Assembly: GCF_003234935.1 (NCBI RefSeq)
Contig: NZ_QKSB01000005.1
Span: 183,118 to 247,117 of the forward strand
Length of the DNA stretch: 64,000 bases
Origin: Putridiphycobacter roseus
GTDB taxonomy: Bacteria > Bacteroidota > Bacteroidia > Flavobacteriales_D > Crocinitomicaceae
Direction of reading: 5' to 3'
In this document: in pieces, positions 1 through 8,590 of the stretch
How positions within the stretch are numbered: position 1 is the stretch's first letter
How the letters are laid out: each line of letters opens with the position of its first letter
Notes under the pieces: model-generated
Database searches by the model: none
The model's input: the letters and a program-made list of their open reading frames with translations, nothing else
What the model was told of the DNA's origin: nothing
Program-made: the position numbers and the translations under genes

Positions 1-94
1 GAAGTATTTTTCAATAAACAGTTTTTTCCATGGTAGGTATTTAATCTTGTCTGAAACGAATTTAAAGTAAGTTGTATGCAAATCACATGCACAT

Positions 95-129
95 AAAAAA
101 AGAGTCACACTTTCGTGTAACTCTTTTTT
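95..129 (-). terminator. Rho-independent terminator-like hairpin
   Basis: A 10-bp stem (101-110 with 115-124) closes a four-base loop and is flanked by an A-run at 95-100 and a T-run at 125-129. Read on the minus strand, the single mismatch becomes a G-U wobble, the loop becomes GAAA, and a U-tract follows, so minus-strand use fits best. It lies just downstream of the tRNA-like relic at 131-174 and may be that lost gene's terminator. Use from the plus strand is possible but less stable. Confidence 0.55.
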
Positions 130-130
130 C

Positions 131-174
131 GCTCCCCCTCCCTTCGGCTAACGCTCAGGGCGGCGCTTGGACTC
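131..174 (-). other. Relic of a tRNA 3' end, interrupted by about 25 bp
   Basis: Bases 131-140 (GCTCCCCCTC) and 166-174 (CTTGGACTC) are identical to two adjoining pieces of the tRNA-Asn 3' half at 278-287 and 287-295. Here they are separated by about 25 bp that contain CCTTCGGCTAACGCTCAGGG. The remaining tRNA arms cannot be recognised, so this is not a functional tRNA. It may be a decayed tandem tRNA copy or an old attachment-site duplication. Confidence 0.4.
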
Positions 175-234
175 CCTACGAATGACCATAGCACAGTACC
201 GATAACTACCGTGGACGTACAAAAAATTGGGCGC

Positions 235-267
235 AAAAAAAAGCCTTTCAATTTCTTGAAAGGCTTT
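235..267 (-). terminator. Terminator of tRNA-Asn
   Basis: A perfect 12-bp stem (240-251 with 256-267) has a four-base loop. On the minus strand it is followed by an eight-base U-tract (235-242, partly within the stem). It starts about 12 bp beyond the 3' end of the tRNA-Asn gene, which makes its assignment straightforward. Confidence 0.85.
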
Positions 268-278
268 CTGTTGCTTTG

Positions 279-352
279 CTCCCCCTCTTGGACTCGAACC
301 AAGGACCCTCTGATTAACAGTCAGATGCTCTAACCAGCTGAGCTAAGGAGGA
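279..352 (-). tRNA. tRNA-Asn (anticodon GTT)
   Basis: The 74-nt minus-strand sequence folds as a full cloverleaf. The 7-bp acceptor stem pairs TCCTCCT with AGGGGGA with one G-U. The D arm includes AGCTCAGCTGGTTAGAGC. The anticodon stem TCTGA/TCAGA closes the loop CTGTTAA with GTT at plus positions 316-318, and the T arm is CTTGG-TTCGAGT-CCAAG. The discriminator base is G, as expected for Asn. The genomic sequence continues CAA, so CCA is not encoded and must be added after transcription. Confidence 0.96.
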
Positions 353-472
353 GTTTAAGGTCTCTTACGTTTCCTTAAGCGAGTGCAAATATATATAAAA
401 GATTTTTTTCTGCAAAAATTATTTACAAGTTTTTTTAAAAAAAATTCAATTTATTTTTTTTAGTACTGATTA

Positions 473-895
473 TCAGAACAAATCATCCTCTAATTCAGCG
501 TCGTCATCAAAGTTAACTTCATCATTAGAATTATCGGCATCATTTTTCACACAATTACCAGGTCTTAATATGTTTGTTTTAGAAACATTTAATCTAATTT
601 CTGTTTTAATGGTTTGGTCATCTTGCAAATATCCTTTTGGAAATGGTGTACCTACCACCTCAACCAAGGTTCCAGTTTTCAGGTATTCCAGAATTCTTAA
701 ATTCGCACCATCTCTTTTCCAAATGGTACAATTAATCCAAGTTGTTTTCGTGCGTTGTTCTCCTGTTCTTTTGTCCTTCCAATTTTTATTATGAGCAACC
801 GGAAAATTAATAGCTACTACGCCATTGTCCATACTTCGAACGACTGCATCCTTGCCGATATTTCCAATTAAACGTGTTTCAAATACAGTTGCCAT
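473..895 (-). CDS. ssb: Single-stranded DNA-binding protein
   Basis: This 140-residue protein binds single-stranded DNA during replication, recombination and repair. The N-terminal 110 residues match the bacterial SSB OB fold: the opening FETRLIGNIGKDA strand, then TTWINCTIWKRDG and the LEYLKTGTLVEVVG segment. A low-complexity acidic linker follows and ends in DDLF, the conserved acidic tip that recruits partner proteins. Its short linker suggests it could be a second, compact SSB paralogue. The gene is monocistronic, between the tRNA-Asn and the amidase. A TAATTTAG box about 40 bp upstream resembles the Bacteroidota -7 element with one mismatch. Confidence 0.93.
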   Translation of the reverse strand: MATVFETRLIGNIGKDAVVRSMDNGVVAINFPVAHNKNWKDKRTGEQRTKTTWINCTIWKRDGANLRILEYLKTGTLVEVVGTPFPKGYLQDDQTIKTEIRLNVSKTNILRPGNCVKNDADNSNDEVNFDDDAELEDDLF

Positions 896-983
896 AGTTT
901 GGTATAATTCATGAGTTTTGTTCGCACTAAATTAAGCATAATTTTTAATCGAATAATAATTAGTCGGTGAATTAACCATGCAT

Positions 984-1883
984 TTATTCAAAATGGACAA
1001 TAAAAGCATCCGTATAGCCTTTATTCTGCACCTCTTTTTGTGCTTTTTTTGCTAACTTCTTGGTTTCAAACGGGCCAATAAAATATTTATACTTATACAT
1101 GCTTGTAGAATTTATCTTTACCCTTTCAATAGGGTAATTTAACCTTTTAAATTCTGCAATATTTGTTTCTAAAGGATCTATAGAAGACATAATTTGAACT
1201 TTAAAAGAAGGACCGGTCGCTTCAACTGGGCTGAAGTTAATTTTTGGATAAGATGCTTTTAAATAAGCACGGGTTGCTCTAAACACAGCAGAAGCAATAA
1301 TTTCCTGTCCATATTTACTATTTAAGTAAGCTGCTTCTCCGGGATTAGTCAAAAAGCCACATTCAATTAATACCGTAGGCATTTTGGTAAACTTTAGTAT
1401 TTGTAAAGAATGCCCAATATCTGCCCCAGTTTTAATCCCTCTACTTTTTCTTCCTGCTCTGGATTTAAATTGTTTTTCTATTTGCAAGGCCCATCTATAA
1501 CTTTCTTTTGCTTCAAAATTATGGATATGCGTTTCGGTACCAATTATTTCTGTATTGTCACTTCCATTGCAATGGATACTCATCATAAAATCCACACCTT
1601 TATCATTTGCCATTTTTACCCTTTCGTCCAAACTTGGATATACATCCGTAGTTCTAGTATAAATAACGGTAACATTGGATAAGTTATGTTCTAAGTAATG
1701 TCCTATTTTTTGGGAGATCAAAAGGTTTAAATCCTTTTCCGGTAAATGCACGGCAGCAACAGACAAATGTCCGGGATCTTTTCCGCCATGTCCGGGATCT
1801 ATTAATATAGTAATATTTTCCTTATTGGAACCAAAACTAAAAAAAGAAATTAATAGCAATAAAGAAGTAAGCATTCTAATCAT
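984..1883 (-). CDS. N-acetylmuramoyl-L-alanine amidase with SPOR domain
   Basis: This is a 299-residue secreted cell-wall hydrolase that cuts the bond between MurNAc and the peptide stem. Residues 1-18 look like a signal peptide. Residues about 23-210 form an Amidase_3 domain: the zinc ligands fit IDPGHGG, the Glu of LPEKDL and the His of SIHCNG, with the catalytic Glu in IECGFLTN. The C-terminal 75 residues (from about PSFKVQIMSS) look like a SPOR domain, which binds denuded septal glycan. That points to a role in daughter-cell separation, like AmiC-type enzymes. The two domains are complete. Confidence 0.92.
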   Translation of the reverse strand: MIRMLTSLLLLISFFSFGSNKENITILIDPGHGGKDPGHLSVAAVHLPEKDLNLLISQKIGHYLEHNLSNVTVIYTRTTDVYPSLDERVKMANDKGVDFMMSIHCNGSDNTEIIGTETHIHNFEAKESYRWALQIEKQFKSRAGRKSRGIKTGADIGHSLQILKFTKMPTVLIECGFLTNPGEAAYLNSKYGQEIIASAVFRATRAYLKASYPKINFSPVEATGPSFKVQIMSSIDPLETNIAEFKRLNYPIERVKINSTSMYKYKYFIGPFETKKLAKKAQKEVQNKGYTDAFIVHFE

Positions 1884-1993
1884 AAGGAAATAATTATTTG
1901 CTAAATTACTGAAATGGATAGCACCTTATTTCACTTGTACATGAATTAATCCAAATTAATTTGTTTATAACCTAAAACGGGCACAAAAAGAAT

Positions 1994-2024
1994 TTTCTTT
2001 TTAAATAAATAGTTCTTAGATTTG
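1994..2024 (+). promoter_or_regulatory. Putative promoter of pdhB (Bacteroidota type)
   Basis: TAGATTTG at 2017-2024 exactly matches the Bacteroidota -7 consensus TAnnTTTG. TTTC at 1994-1997, 19 bp upstream, is a 3-of-4 match to the -33 TTTG. The box is 29 bp before the pdhB start codon. This assignment is by consensus only. Confidence 0.45.
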
Positions 2025-2053
2025 GTGCGATATAAGTTAAATAGACAAACAGG

Positions 2054-3031
2054 ATGAAAACAGTTCAATATAGAGAAGCCCTTAGAGAAGCAATGTCTGA
2101 AGAAATGAGAACAGACAGTAGTGTGTTTTTATTAGGAGAAGAAGTCGCGGAATATAATGGTGCTTATAAAGTTTCTCAAGGAATGCTTGATGAGTTTGGT
2201 GCAAAAAGAGTAATTGATACACCGATAGCCGAACTTGGATTTACAGGTATTGCTGTTGGTGCTGCTATGAATGGTTTGCGTCCTATTGTTGAATTTATGA
2301 CATGGAATTTTGCCATTTTAGCTGCAGATCAAATTATTAACTCTGCTGCAAAAATGTTACAAATGTCGGGTGGACAAATTGGTTGTCCCATTGTATTTAG
2401 AGGTGGAAACGGTACTGCTGGTCAGTTAGGCGCTACCCACTCTCAAAGTTTTGAAGCATTTTATGCACACGTTCCTGGTTTAAAAGTGGTCACCCCTTCT
2501 ACTCCATATGATGCAAAAGGCTTATTAAAAGCAGCCATTAGAGACAATGACCCTGTATTAGTATTAGAGTCTGAAAAAATGTATGGCGATAAAGGTGAAA
2601 TTCCAGAAGGAGAATATATCATTCCAATTGGGGTTGCCGACATTAAAAGAAAAGGTACAGATGTGACTGTTGTTTCTTTTGGTAAAATTATCAAAGAAGC
2701 ACATAAAGCGGCGGAAGCATTAGAAAAAGAAGGCATCTCTGTTGAAATTATAGATTTGCGTTCTGTACGTCCAATTGATTATGGTACAGTAGTAAATTCT
2801 GTAAAGAAAACCAATAGATGTGTAGTCGTTGAAGAGTCTTGGCCAATTGCGTCTATCGCTTCTGAAATTGCTTACCACGTTCAAAATTATGCCTTCGATT
2901 ATTTAGATGCTCCAGTTAAACGTGTAATGCAAAGTGATACCCCATTTCCTTTTAGCCCACCTTTAATGGCGGAAGCTTTACCAAACGTAGCAAGAATTAT
3001 TGCTGCTATTAAAGCAACCATGTATAAATAA
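2054..3031 (+). CDS. pdhB: Pyruvate dehydrogenase E1 component, beta subunit
   Basis: This 325-residue subunit pairs with E1 alpha to decarboxylate pyruvate using thiamine diphosphate and feeds acetyl groups to the E2 lipoyl domain. The sequence is a standard transketolase pyrimidine-binding domain (REALREAMSEEM, GEEVAEYNGAYKVSQG, FRGGNGTAGQLGATHSQ) followed by a transketolase C-terminal domain (EIIDLRSVRPIDYGTVVNSV). Length matches the family. The E1 alpha and E2 genes are not adjacent, so the complex genes are dispersed, as is common in this phylum. The related branched-chain 2-oxoacid E1 beta is the main alternative. Confidence 0.9.
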   Translation: MKTVQYREALREAMSEEMRTDSSVFLLGEEVAEYNGAYKVSQGMLDEFGAKRVIDTPIAELGFTGIAVGAAMNGLRPIVEFMTWNFAILAADQIINSAAKMLQMSGGQIGCPIVFRGGNGTAGQLGATHSQSFEAFYAHVPGLKVVTPSTPYDAKGLLKAAIRDNDPVLVLESEKMYGDKGEIPEGEYIIPIGVADIKRKGTDVTVVSFGKIIKEAHKAAEALEKEGISVEIIDLRSVRPIDYGTVVNSVKKTNRCVVVEESWPIASIASEIAYHVQNYAFDYLDAPVKRVMQSDTPFPFSPPLMAEALPNVARIIAAIKATMYK

Positions 3032-3044
3032 AAACAGGCGAATT

Positions 3045-4121
3045 GTGGTGGGTTTAAGTAAAGCATTTAAACATACCCGCAGGCACAACACCGCCATACT
3101 CGACCTTTTAGTAAATACAAAGATTGGTACCAATGGTGCGCAGTACACGCATTTGCATACGCCTTTAAAAATTGGCTTATTGCACCAACCACATTTTTTC
3201 ACCATTTACCGAAAGGAAAAAGCCATTGTAAATTTCACTATTTGTGAACGTCCATTTTATGTTCAAGAGCGATTAATAGATACTTTTTACGTCCGTTATT
3301 TTGCATTCGATAAAAATTTTCAAACACAATCCAAAGCAAATAAAAAAGGAAAGCCTAGTCCTTTTCAACAATATTTTTCTAAATTACTATCCACTAGCAA
3401 CCTCCAAGTAGCAGCACCGGCGTATGGTCCTTCTCTATATTGGGCCATTATTGACCCCGAGAATATCCGTTCCCTTCAAGTTGCAGAACGCTATCAATTT
3501 GAATCTATCGCGAAAATTAAGACATGGGCCTTTAGTCGCATTTATTTAAAAAAGGACAAAAAGGTAACCCGTATATTGGCCCATGAACATGATGAAGTTT
3601 GGGCCTGTATCCAAAACTTTTACCGAAGTTATAGCGGCTTATCCAAAGTGCATTTATTTGAAGCCAACCATTATTTTGTTTATCGAGAAGACGGAAAGAT
3701 TGTAGCAGGAATACAAGCCAATCCCGTAGCTTGGAAAATCCATTCCTTGCCTGGTAAAAACGGTAAAAAATTGGTAAAAATACTACCATATCTTCCGTTT
3801 ATTTCTAGACTAATGCATCCCAATAAATTTAACTTTTTAGCCACAGAAGGTATCTTTTGGTTACCCAACCACGCCGACAAGGTAAAAAAACTCCTCCAAG
3901 GTGTATTGGCGCTACAACAATGCCATACTATGATGTTGTGGACAGATGCAAAAGATGAACGCTTAAACAAACAAATAGCAGTATGTAAGCCCGGTTTATT
4001 GCAAAAGTTTAAGGCCGATCAGGAAGTAGACTTATGGATGAAATTCAATCACATTTCACCCGACTTAAAATCGAGTATAAAAAATGCTTTACAATACATT
4101 TCAGGATTCGATACCACCTAA
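3045..4121 (+). CDS. Unassigned protein, possible GNAT-like acyltransferase
   Basis: The function is not established. The open frame could begin at a TTG at 3000 inside pdhB. A GTG at 3045 or 3048, just after the pdhB stop, is more plausible and gives about 358 residues. There is no signal peptide or membrane segment. The stretch PENIRSLQVAERYQFE recalls the segment of GNAT N-acetyltransferases that precedes the last helix ('N.RSL.V.E..GF'), and the region after about residue 200 could be a second such half. The link is weak. The gene follows pdhB by about 13 bp and could be co-transcribed, and its 3' end overlaps the convergent dusB by 4 bp. Confidence 0.7.
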   Translation: MVGLSKAFKHTRRHNTAILDLLVNTKIGTNGAQYTHLHTPLKIGLLHQPHFFTIYRKEKAIVNFTICERPFYVQERLIDTFYVRYFAFDKNFQTQSKANKKGKPSPFQQYFSKLLSTSNLQVAAPAYGPSLYWAIIDPENIRSLQVAERYQFESIAKIKTWAFSRIYLKKDKKVTRILAHEHDEVWACIQNFYRSYSGLSKVHLFEANHYFVYREDGKIVAGIQANPVAWKIHSLPGKNGKKLVKILPYLPFISRLMHPNKFNFLATEGIFWLPNHADKVKKLLQGVLALQQCHTMMLWTDAKDERLNKQIAVCKPGLLQKFKADQEVDLWMKFNHISPDLKSSIKNALQYISGFDTT

Positions 4122-5116
4122 AGGGTAATCAATCCTTTTTCAGCATTCCAAACAATTTCATCCAGGGTATCTCTCACTTCATTTAAATCAAAAGAGGTAA
4201 CTAGTTTAATGCGGTAATCTTTAAAGTGAGGAATACCTTTAAAATAATTAGAATAGTGTCGTTTCATTTCATTCACCGCTAATATTTCACCTTTCCATTC
4301 TACCGACATTTCTAAATGCCTTTTCGCTATATGCACACGATCAGCTATAGATGGCGGGGGAAGATGTTCTCCAGTTTTTACAAAATGTTTGATCTCATTA
4401 AATATCCAAGGATAGCCTATACTTGCACGACCAATCATAATGCCATCTACATTATATTTTGCTTTATAAGCCACCGCTTTTTCAGGAGAATCAATATCCC
4501 CATTTCCAAAAATTGGAATCCGGATACGTGGGTTATTCTTTATTTCTGCGATTAAATCCCAATCGGCTTCCCCTTTATACATTTGTTTTCTGGTCCTACC
4601 ATGCACAGACAAAGCCTCAATACCTACATCTTGTAAGCGTTCAGCAACTTCGGTAATGTATTTAGTGTTTTCATCCCAACCTAAACGCGTTTTAACCGTT
4701 ACGGGTAACTTAGTGGTGTTGACAATCTCCTTGGTCATTTCCACCATTTTTGGAATATCCTGAAGAATACCAGCACCAGCACCTTTACAGGCCACTTTTT
4801 TTACTGGACAACCATAATTAATATCGATAATATCAGGATTTGTACGCTCTACTATTTCCGTAGTTTTACGCATACTTTCAATGTCAGAACCAAAGATTTG
4901 AATCCCTATTGGTCTCTCATATTCATAAATATCTAATTTTTGAACCGACTTAGCGGCATCTCTAATTAGCCCTTCGGAAGAAATAAACTCGGTATACATT
5001 AAATCCGCCCCATTTTCTTTACACAATGCTCTAAAAGGAGGATCACTCACATCCTCCATTGGCGCGAGTAATAATGGAAAATCTCCAAGATCTATATTTC
5101 TTATTTTAACTGACAT
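4118..5116 (-). CDS. dusB: tRNA-dihydrouridine synthase
   Basis: This is a 332-residue FMN enzyme that reduces specific uridines in tRNA D loops. The TIM barrel opens with LLLAPMEDVSDPPFR, the conserved LAPM.gvtd type motif. The catalytic Cys lies in INYGCPVKKVACKGAGAGIL, followed by VKTRLGWDE, SVHGRTRKQMYKGEADW and GNGDI, which are standard Dus signatures. FMN phosphate binding fits GIMIGRASIGYPW. Length and motifs place it in the DusB/NifR3 group. It overlaps the convergent upstream neighbour by 4 bp. Confidence 0.94.
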   Translation of the reverse strand: MSVKIRNIDLGDFPLLLAPMEDVSDPPFRALCKENGADLMYTEFISSEGLIRDAAKSVQKLDIYEYERPIGIQIFGSDIESMRKTTEIVERTNPDIIDINYGCPVKKVACKGAGAGILQDIPKMVEMTKEIVNTTKLPVTVKTRLGWDENTKYITEVAERLQDVGIEALSVHGRTRKQMYKGEADWDLIAEIKNNPRIRIPIFGNGDIDSPEKAVAYKAKYNVDGIMIGRASIGYPWIFNEIKHFVKTGEHLPPPSIADRVHIAKRHLEMSVEWKGEILAVNEMKRHYSNYFKGIPHFKDYRIKLVTSFDLNEVRDTLDEIVWNAEKGLITL

Positions 5117-5140
5117 GTTGGGTGCAAAATTAGTACAAAA

Positions 5141-5171
5141 AAAAAGATGTTTAACCAGTAAACATCTTTTT
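5141..5171 (-). terminator. Terminator of adhesin/SprF operon 1
   Basis: A perfect 12-bp stem (5141-5152 with 5160-5171) has a 7-base loop. On the minus strand it is followed by a U-tract. It lies about 23 bp past the stop of the PorP/SprF-family gene and within the 77-bp gap before dusB, so dusB is probably separately transcribed. Confidence 0.85.
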
Positions 5172-5193
5172 AAATTATAATTATCGTATAATA

Positions 5194-6237
5194 TTATTCA
5201 TCTTCAGAAATATCGAGTTGACCTCTACCTTTAGATTTACCCATTTTGTAAGAGATAAAAAATTCAGTTGCTCCTTGAGATTTTGTAATAGTTCTCATTT
5301 GAGACATGGTAAAATCGTAAGATACACCTGCTGTAAAACCACCTTTATTAAGTGCACAACTTGCAATTAAAGCATCTTGCATTCTAAAATGCGCACCTAT
5401 CTCAATAGATGTTCTATTGTAATAACCTGTGTATTGAGAATCCCCTCTACTTAATAGGATATCAAATCTTGAACCGAACACTAAATATTGATTTGGTCCT
5501 TGAATACCCCACATGACACTTGGTTTAAAAGTCAATGGAAAATCTGCTTTTCCAAAATTACCAAAATAATGGAAATTCAAGGTACGACTCATTCTCTCAT
5601 CCACTGAAGTGTATTGCACTTTTGGTCTAGTTAAGTGTCCAGAAGAAACACCAACGGTCATGAATCTATATTCATCTACAGCATATTCATAATACAAACC
5701 TGCGCCAATATCGAAAGCACCAACAGAATATCTATCGTTTAACAATAACTCACCACTTTGTAAGGTATTATCAAAACCTATACCTTCTTCCCATTGCGAA
5801 CTCCAAACTAAATCAGAGCTTTCAACACTTCTTTGAAAATATCCTGGGGATATTCCGAAAGACAAATAGTGTAATTCTCCAATTCTTAAAGAATAATTAA
5901 TTGGAACAGCAACTTGTAACTGTGTATAACTTCCATCACCACCCACATCATTACTTAAAATCAAACCTGCACCTACATATTTTCCTTTTCTTCTATCTTC
6001 GTACAATCTTGTATCGAAGGTAGCACTATAAGTTTGCAAAGGAGGATCGGTAGCTGGACGCCATTGTTCTCTATAATTTGCAAATACCTTATACTTTGCA
6101 TCAAAAAAACCTGCGGCTGCCGGGTTTATTTGAATTTTAGTTTGATCATACATACTAAAATGCTTATCAATTTGTGCAAAAGCACTTCCTGAAACGCAAA
6201 CTATAAATGTCAATAATATTAATTTCCTTTTCATCAT
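5194..6237 (-). CDS. PorP/SprF family type IX secretion membrane protein (pair 1)
   Basis: This 347-residue outer-membrane beta-barrel has a signal peptide (residues 1-21, ending SGSAFAQ) and the family opening 'FSMYDQTKIQINPAAAGFFDAKYKVFANYREQWR', seen here as IDKHFSMYDQT...INPAAAG...REQW. PorP/SprF proteins act with the type IX system to secrete or anchor a partner protein, and SprF is specifically needed for SprB. It lies 1 bp downstream of the CHU_C-domain protein and almost certainly forms a dedicated pair with it. The C-terminus is acidic (ISEDE). It is the largest of the three PorP/SprF genes here. Confidence 0.9.
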   Translation of the reverse strand: MMKRKLILLTFIVCVSGSAFAQIDKHFSMYDQTKIQINPAAAGFFDAKYKVFANYREQWRPATDPPLQTYSATFDTRLYEDRRKGKYVGAGLILSNDVGGDGSYTQLQVAVPINYSLRIGELHYLSFGISPGYFQRSVESSDLVWSSQWEEGIGFDNTLQSGELLLNDRYSVGAFDIGAGLYYEYAVDEYRFMTVGVSSGHLTRPKVQYTSVDERMSRTLNFHYFGNFGKADFPLTFKPSVMWGIQGPNQYLVFGSRFDILLSRGDSQYTGYYNRTSIEIGAHFRMQDALIASCALNKGGFTAGVSYDFTMSQMRTITKSQGATEFFISYKMGKSKGRGQLDISEDE

Positions 6238-6238
6238 T

Positions 6239-7345
6239 TTACCTCACTAAAGTTGTATTTCCACTTAATTTCCCAGTTTTTCCAGTATTAAACTCATATT
6301 CTAAAGTCCAAATAAAAACCCCTGGATTTTCTGGTTTACCTTTAAAGTTACCATCCCATCCATTTCTTTGTTCTACAGACTCAAATACTAATTGTCCGTA
6401 TCTATTAAAAACTTTAAAGATTACTTTTTCCAAAGCCAAGCCTTCCACTACGAGTAAATCATTTAATCCATCACCATTTGGTGAAAAAGCCGTAGCCACA
6501 CCAATTGCGGGTTGAAAATTCACATATACCATAATGGTATCCGTATTAGTACAGCCATTATCGTCACTAGCCAAGACAATATATTCAGTAGAAATTTCTG
6601 GTCTAGCAAAAGCATTTTGGTTATTTGGGTTCCTTATATTTTCATCTGGAAACCATTCATAAACTGTAGCATCAAAACTTTGCGCAGTAAGTATAATAGA
6701 AGTACCTAACTCTATAATTGTATCTTCGCTCACCGTAACGCTTGGTCTTCCAACCACATCAATAGGAACGTTATTAATTGCACTGATACTACCATTAATA
6801 TCCGTCACCTGCAAAGAAACCGTATGTTGTCCGGCAACAGGGAAACAAAACTCAGGATTTTGAAGCGTTGAAGTAGACGGAATAGCATCACTTGGAGATA
6901 TCTTCCAATCCCAAGTCACAGGTCCACCCGTTGAAGTATCTCTCATGGTAACACATTCATCAATACAAATAGGATCTTTAAATGTAAAACCTGCAGAAAT
7001 AGACCCTGGACAAGTCACTACTACCATGGAAATATTAAAATCATCTATCCCACCATTACCATCTATAATATCTAATTCTAAAACATAATTACCAACATCA
7101 GCAAAACAAATAACGCCAGGATCTTGACTAGTCGGGTTTTGAATCGTAGCAGTAGCTGGCGTAATAGTCCATGTCCATGAATTTATACCTGCTGGAGAAG
7201 TGCTTAAATCTTGAATCGTAATACAAGCATTTTCACAAAACGGACCCGCCCCTTGATCGATAGCGTAACTTGCATTTTGAGCCTGAATATTAAACTGTCC
7301 TAAAAATAGAACAAATAATACTAGTAAGGTGACTTTTTGTTTCAT
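6239..7345 (-). CDS. PKD-domain surface protein with CHU_C/T9SS type B sorting domain (pair 1)
   Basis: The longest frame opens with a TTG at 7360. The ATG at 7345 is preferred because it directly starts a clean signal peptide (MKQKVTLLVLFVLF...IQAQ), giving 368 residues. Two PKD-like domains follow, each with a C-x3-C opening (CENAC, CIDEC) and a later Cys before a G-x-Y/H turn. Then comes an Ig-like segment (NGCTNTDTI), and the last 85 residues are the gliding-motility-associated C-terminal domain (AFSPNGDGLND, VFNRYGQLVFES, GWDGNFKGK, ending in LVR). It is probably exported by T9SS and held at the surface with the PorP/SprF protein 1 bp downstream. Confidence 0.88.
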   Translation of the reverse strand: MKQKVTLLVLFVLFLGQFNIQAQNASYAIDQGAGPFCENACITIQDLSTSPAGINSWTWTITPATATIQNPTSQDPGVICFADVGNYVLELDIIDGNGGIDDFNISMVVVTCPGSISAGFTFKDPICIDECVTMRDTSTGGPVTWDWKISPSDAIPSTSTLQNPEFCFPVAGQHTVSLQVTDINGSISAINNVPIDVVGRPSVTVSEDTIIELGTSIILTAQSFDATVYEWFPDENIRNPNNQNAFARPEISTEYIVLASDDNGCTNTDTIMVYVNFQPAIGVATAFSPNGDGLNDLLVVEGLALEKVIFKVFNRYGQLVFESVEQRNGWDGNFKGKPENPGVFIWTLEYEFNTGKTGKLSGNTTLVR

Positions 7346-7364
7346 AACCATTTTTTTCAAAGAT

Positions 7365-7372
7365 TAAAGGTA
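7365..7372 (-). promoter_or_regulatory. Putative -7 element of adhesin operon 1
   Basis: The minus strand reads TACCTTTA, 7 of 8 matches to TAnnTTTG, 19 bp upstream of the preferred ATG at 7345. It is followed by ATCTTTGAAAA, and the same arrangement occurs before the second adhesin operon at 38107-38114. No clear -33 element is present. Confidence 0.35.
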
Positions 7373-7457
7373 ATAAAATATATTTTACAACATAGTAAAG
7401 ACCCTTATAAAATACAAAAAGTTGCCTTTACTAATAAAATATGTTAGTTGGTATGTC

Positions 7458-8423
7458 CTAAGATTTTGTCCCAATTAAGGTAAACAATTCATTTAAATTC
7501 GGAGATATAATGATTTCAATTCTTCTGTTTTTAGCTTTATCTATTTCGCTAACAGGCAAATAAGAAGAACGTCCAGCAGGCATAATCATGGTTGGATTCA
7601 TCTTCGAGTTTTCTAATAGAATTTTTGTTACGGCGGTAGCACGCAATACACTTAACTCCCAATTGTCTTTTGGGTGAACCGTTCCCTTTAAAGGGTCAGT
7701 ATCTGTGTGACCTTCCACAATAATTTCAATATCTTTTTGACTTTCTAGCACTTTAGCCAAATTAACCAAAGCTTCTTTTCCAGCCACTGCCACATCCATC
7801 TTTCCTGAATCGAACAGCAATTTAGCCTCCATACTCACATAAATTTTACCGTTTTTTTCTACAACAGTCAATCCTTTATCGGTATACCCTAACAATGCCT
7901 TTGCAATTTTCTCTTTTAAAGCCATCACAGCAGCATCCTTTTTAGCAATAATATCTTCCAATTCTTTAATTCTAGCTTCTTTTTTATCTAAAATTAAAGA
8001 ACGTTCATTTAATTCCTTTTCCAATTCATTCAATCGATCTTCCTTTCTTTGTAATTCAATTCTCGTCCCTTCTAAATCACGAATCATTTTTGCGGTCTCT
8101 GCTGACCCTTTTGTTTGTAGCCCAGCAAACTTTTGCTCCAAAGCATTATTAAGCTCTCCAATTTTATCATACTCTACCGCAATCATTTTAAGCTCTTGAC
8201 TCAATCTTAAGGTATCTTGTTTTAATGCCGATACCGATTTTTTTTGTAACTCCAATTGGGTTTCAATTTCCTTTAATCGATTTTCAAGATCAATTGCAGT
8301 ACTATTGGTATTGGATTGCTCCAGTTTCATTTTATCATAATTAGTCTGAAGATCATTGTATTTTTGAAGCGGCACACAAGCCATAAAAAAAAGTAAAGAT
8401 AAGGCTGAGATAAAATGTTTCAT
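7458..8423 (-). CDS. OmpA-family lipoprotein with coiled-coil linker
   Basis: Starting at the internal ATG at 8423 gives 321 residues and a good lipoprotein signal (MKHFISALSLLFFMAC, lipobox FMAC). Residues about 20-175 are a long heptad-rich coiled coil. The C-terminal 130 residues are an OmpA-like peptidoglycan-binding domain (KLLFDSGKMDV, IIVEGHTDTDPL, NWELSVLRATAVTKIL, then AKNRRIEIII). The protein likely anchors the outer membrane to peptidoglycan across the periplasm. It is divergent from maeB and transcribed separately from adhesin operon 1. Confidence 0.88.
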   Translation of the reverse strand: MKHFISALSLLFFMACVPLQKYNDLQTNYDKMKLEQSNTNSTAIDLENRLKEIETQLELQKKSVSALKQDTLRLSQELKMIAVEYDKIGELNNALEQKFAGLQTKGSAETAKMIRDLEGTRIELQRKEDRLNELEKELNERSLILDKKEARIKELEDIIAKKDAAVMALKEKIAKALLGYTDKGLTVVEKNGKIYVSMEAKLLFDSGKMDVAVAGKEALVNLAKVLESQKDIEIIVEGHTDTDPLKGTVHPKDNWELSVLRATAVTKILLENSKMNPTMIMPAGRSSYLPVSEIDKAKNRRIEIIISPNLNELFTLIGTKS

Positions 8424-8590
8424 TTTGACAGAATTTATCACAAATGTCTCAAAAAATAAGACAGACTTTTAAAACACTGTTTTAAGTTTTAAACATTCAT
8501 ATCTTAGTTTGTGATTTATAAGTTTCTAAAATGACTTGGGGAATTCCTAATAAAAATTCTATCTTTGTCTGTTTTATTAATCTATTCATA

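Noticed and set aside
105..302. 65-codon minus-strand frame over the tRNA and terminator
   Set aside because: It overlaps a clear tRNA-Asn gene and two hairpins and has no protein-like sequence.
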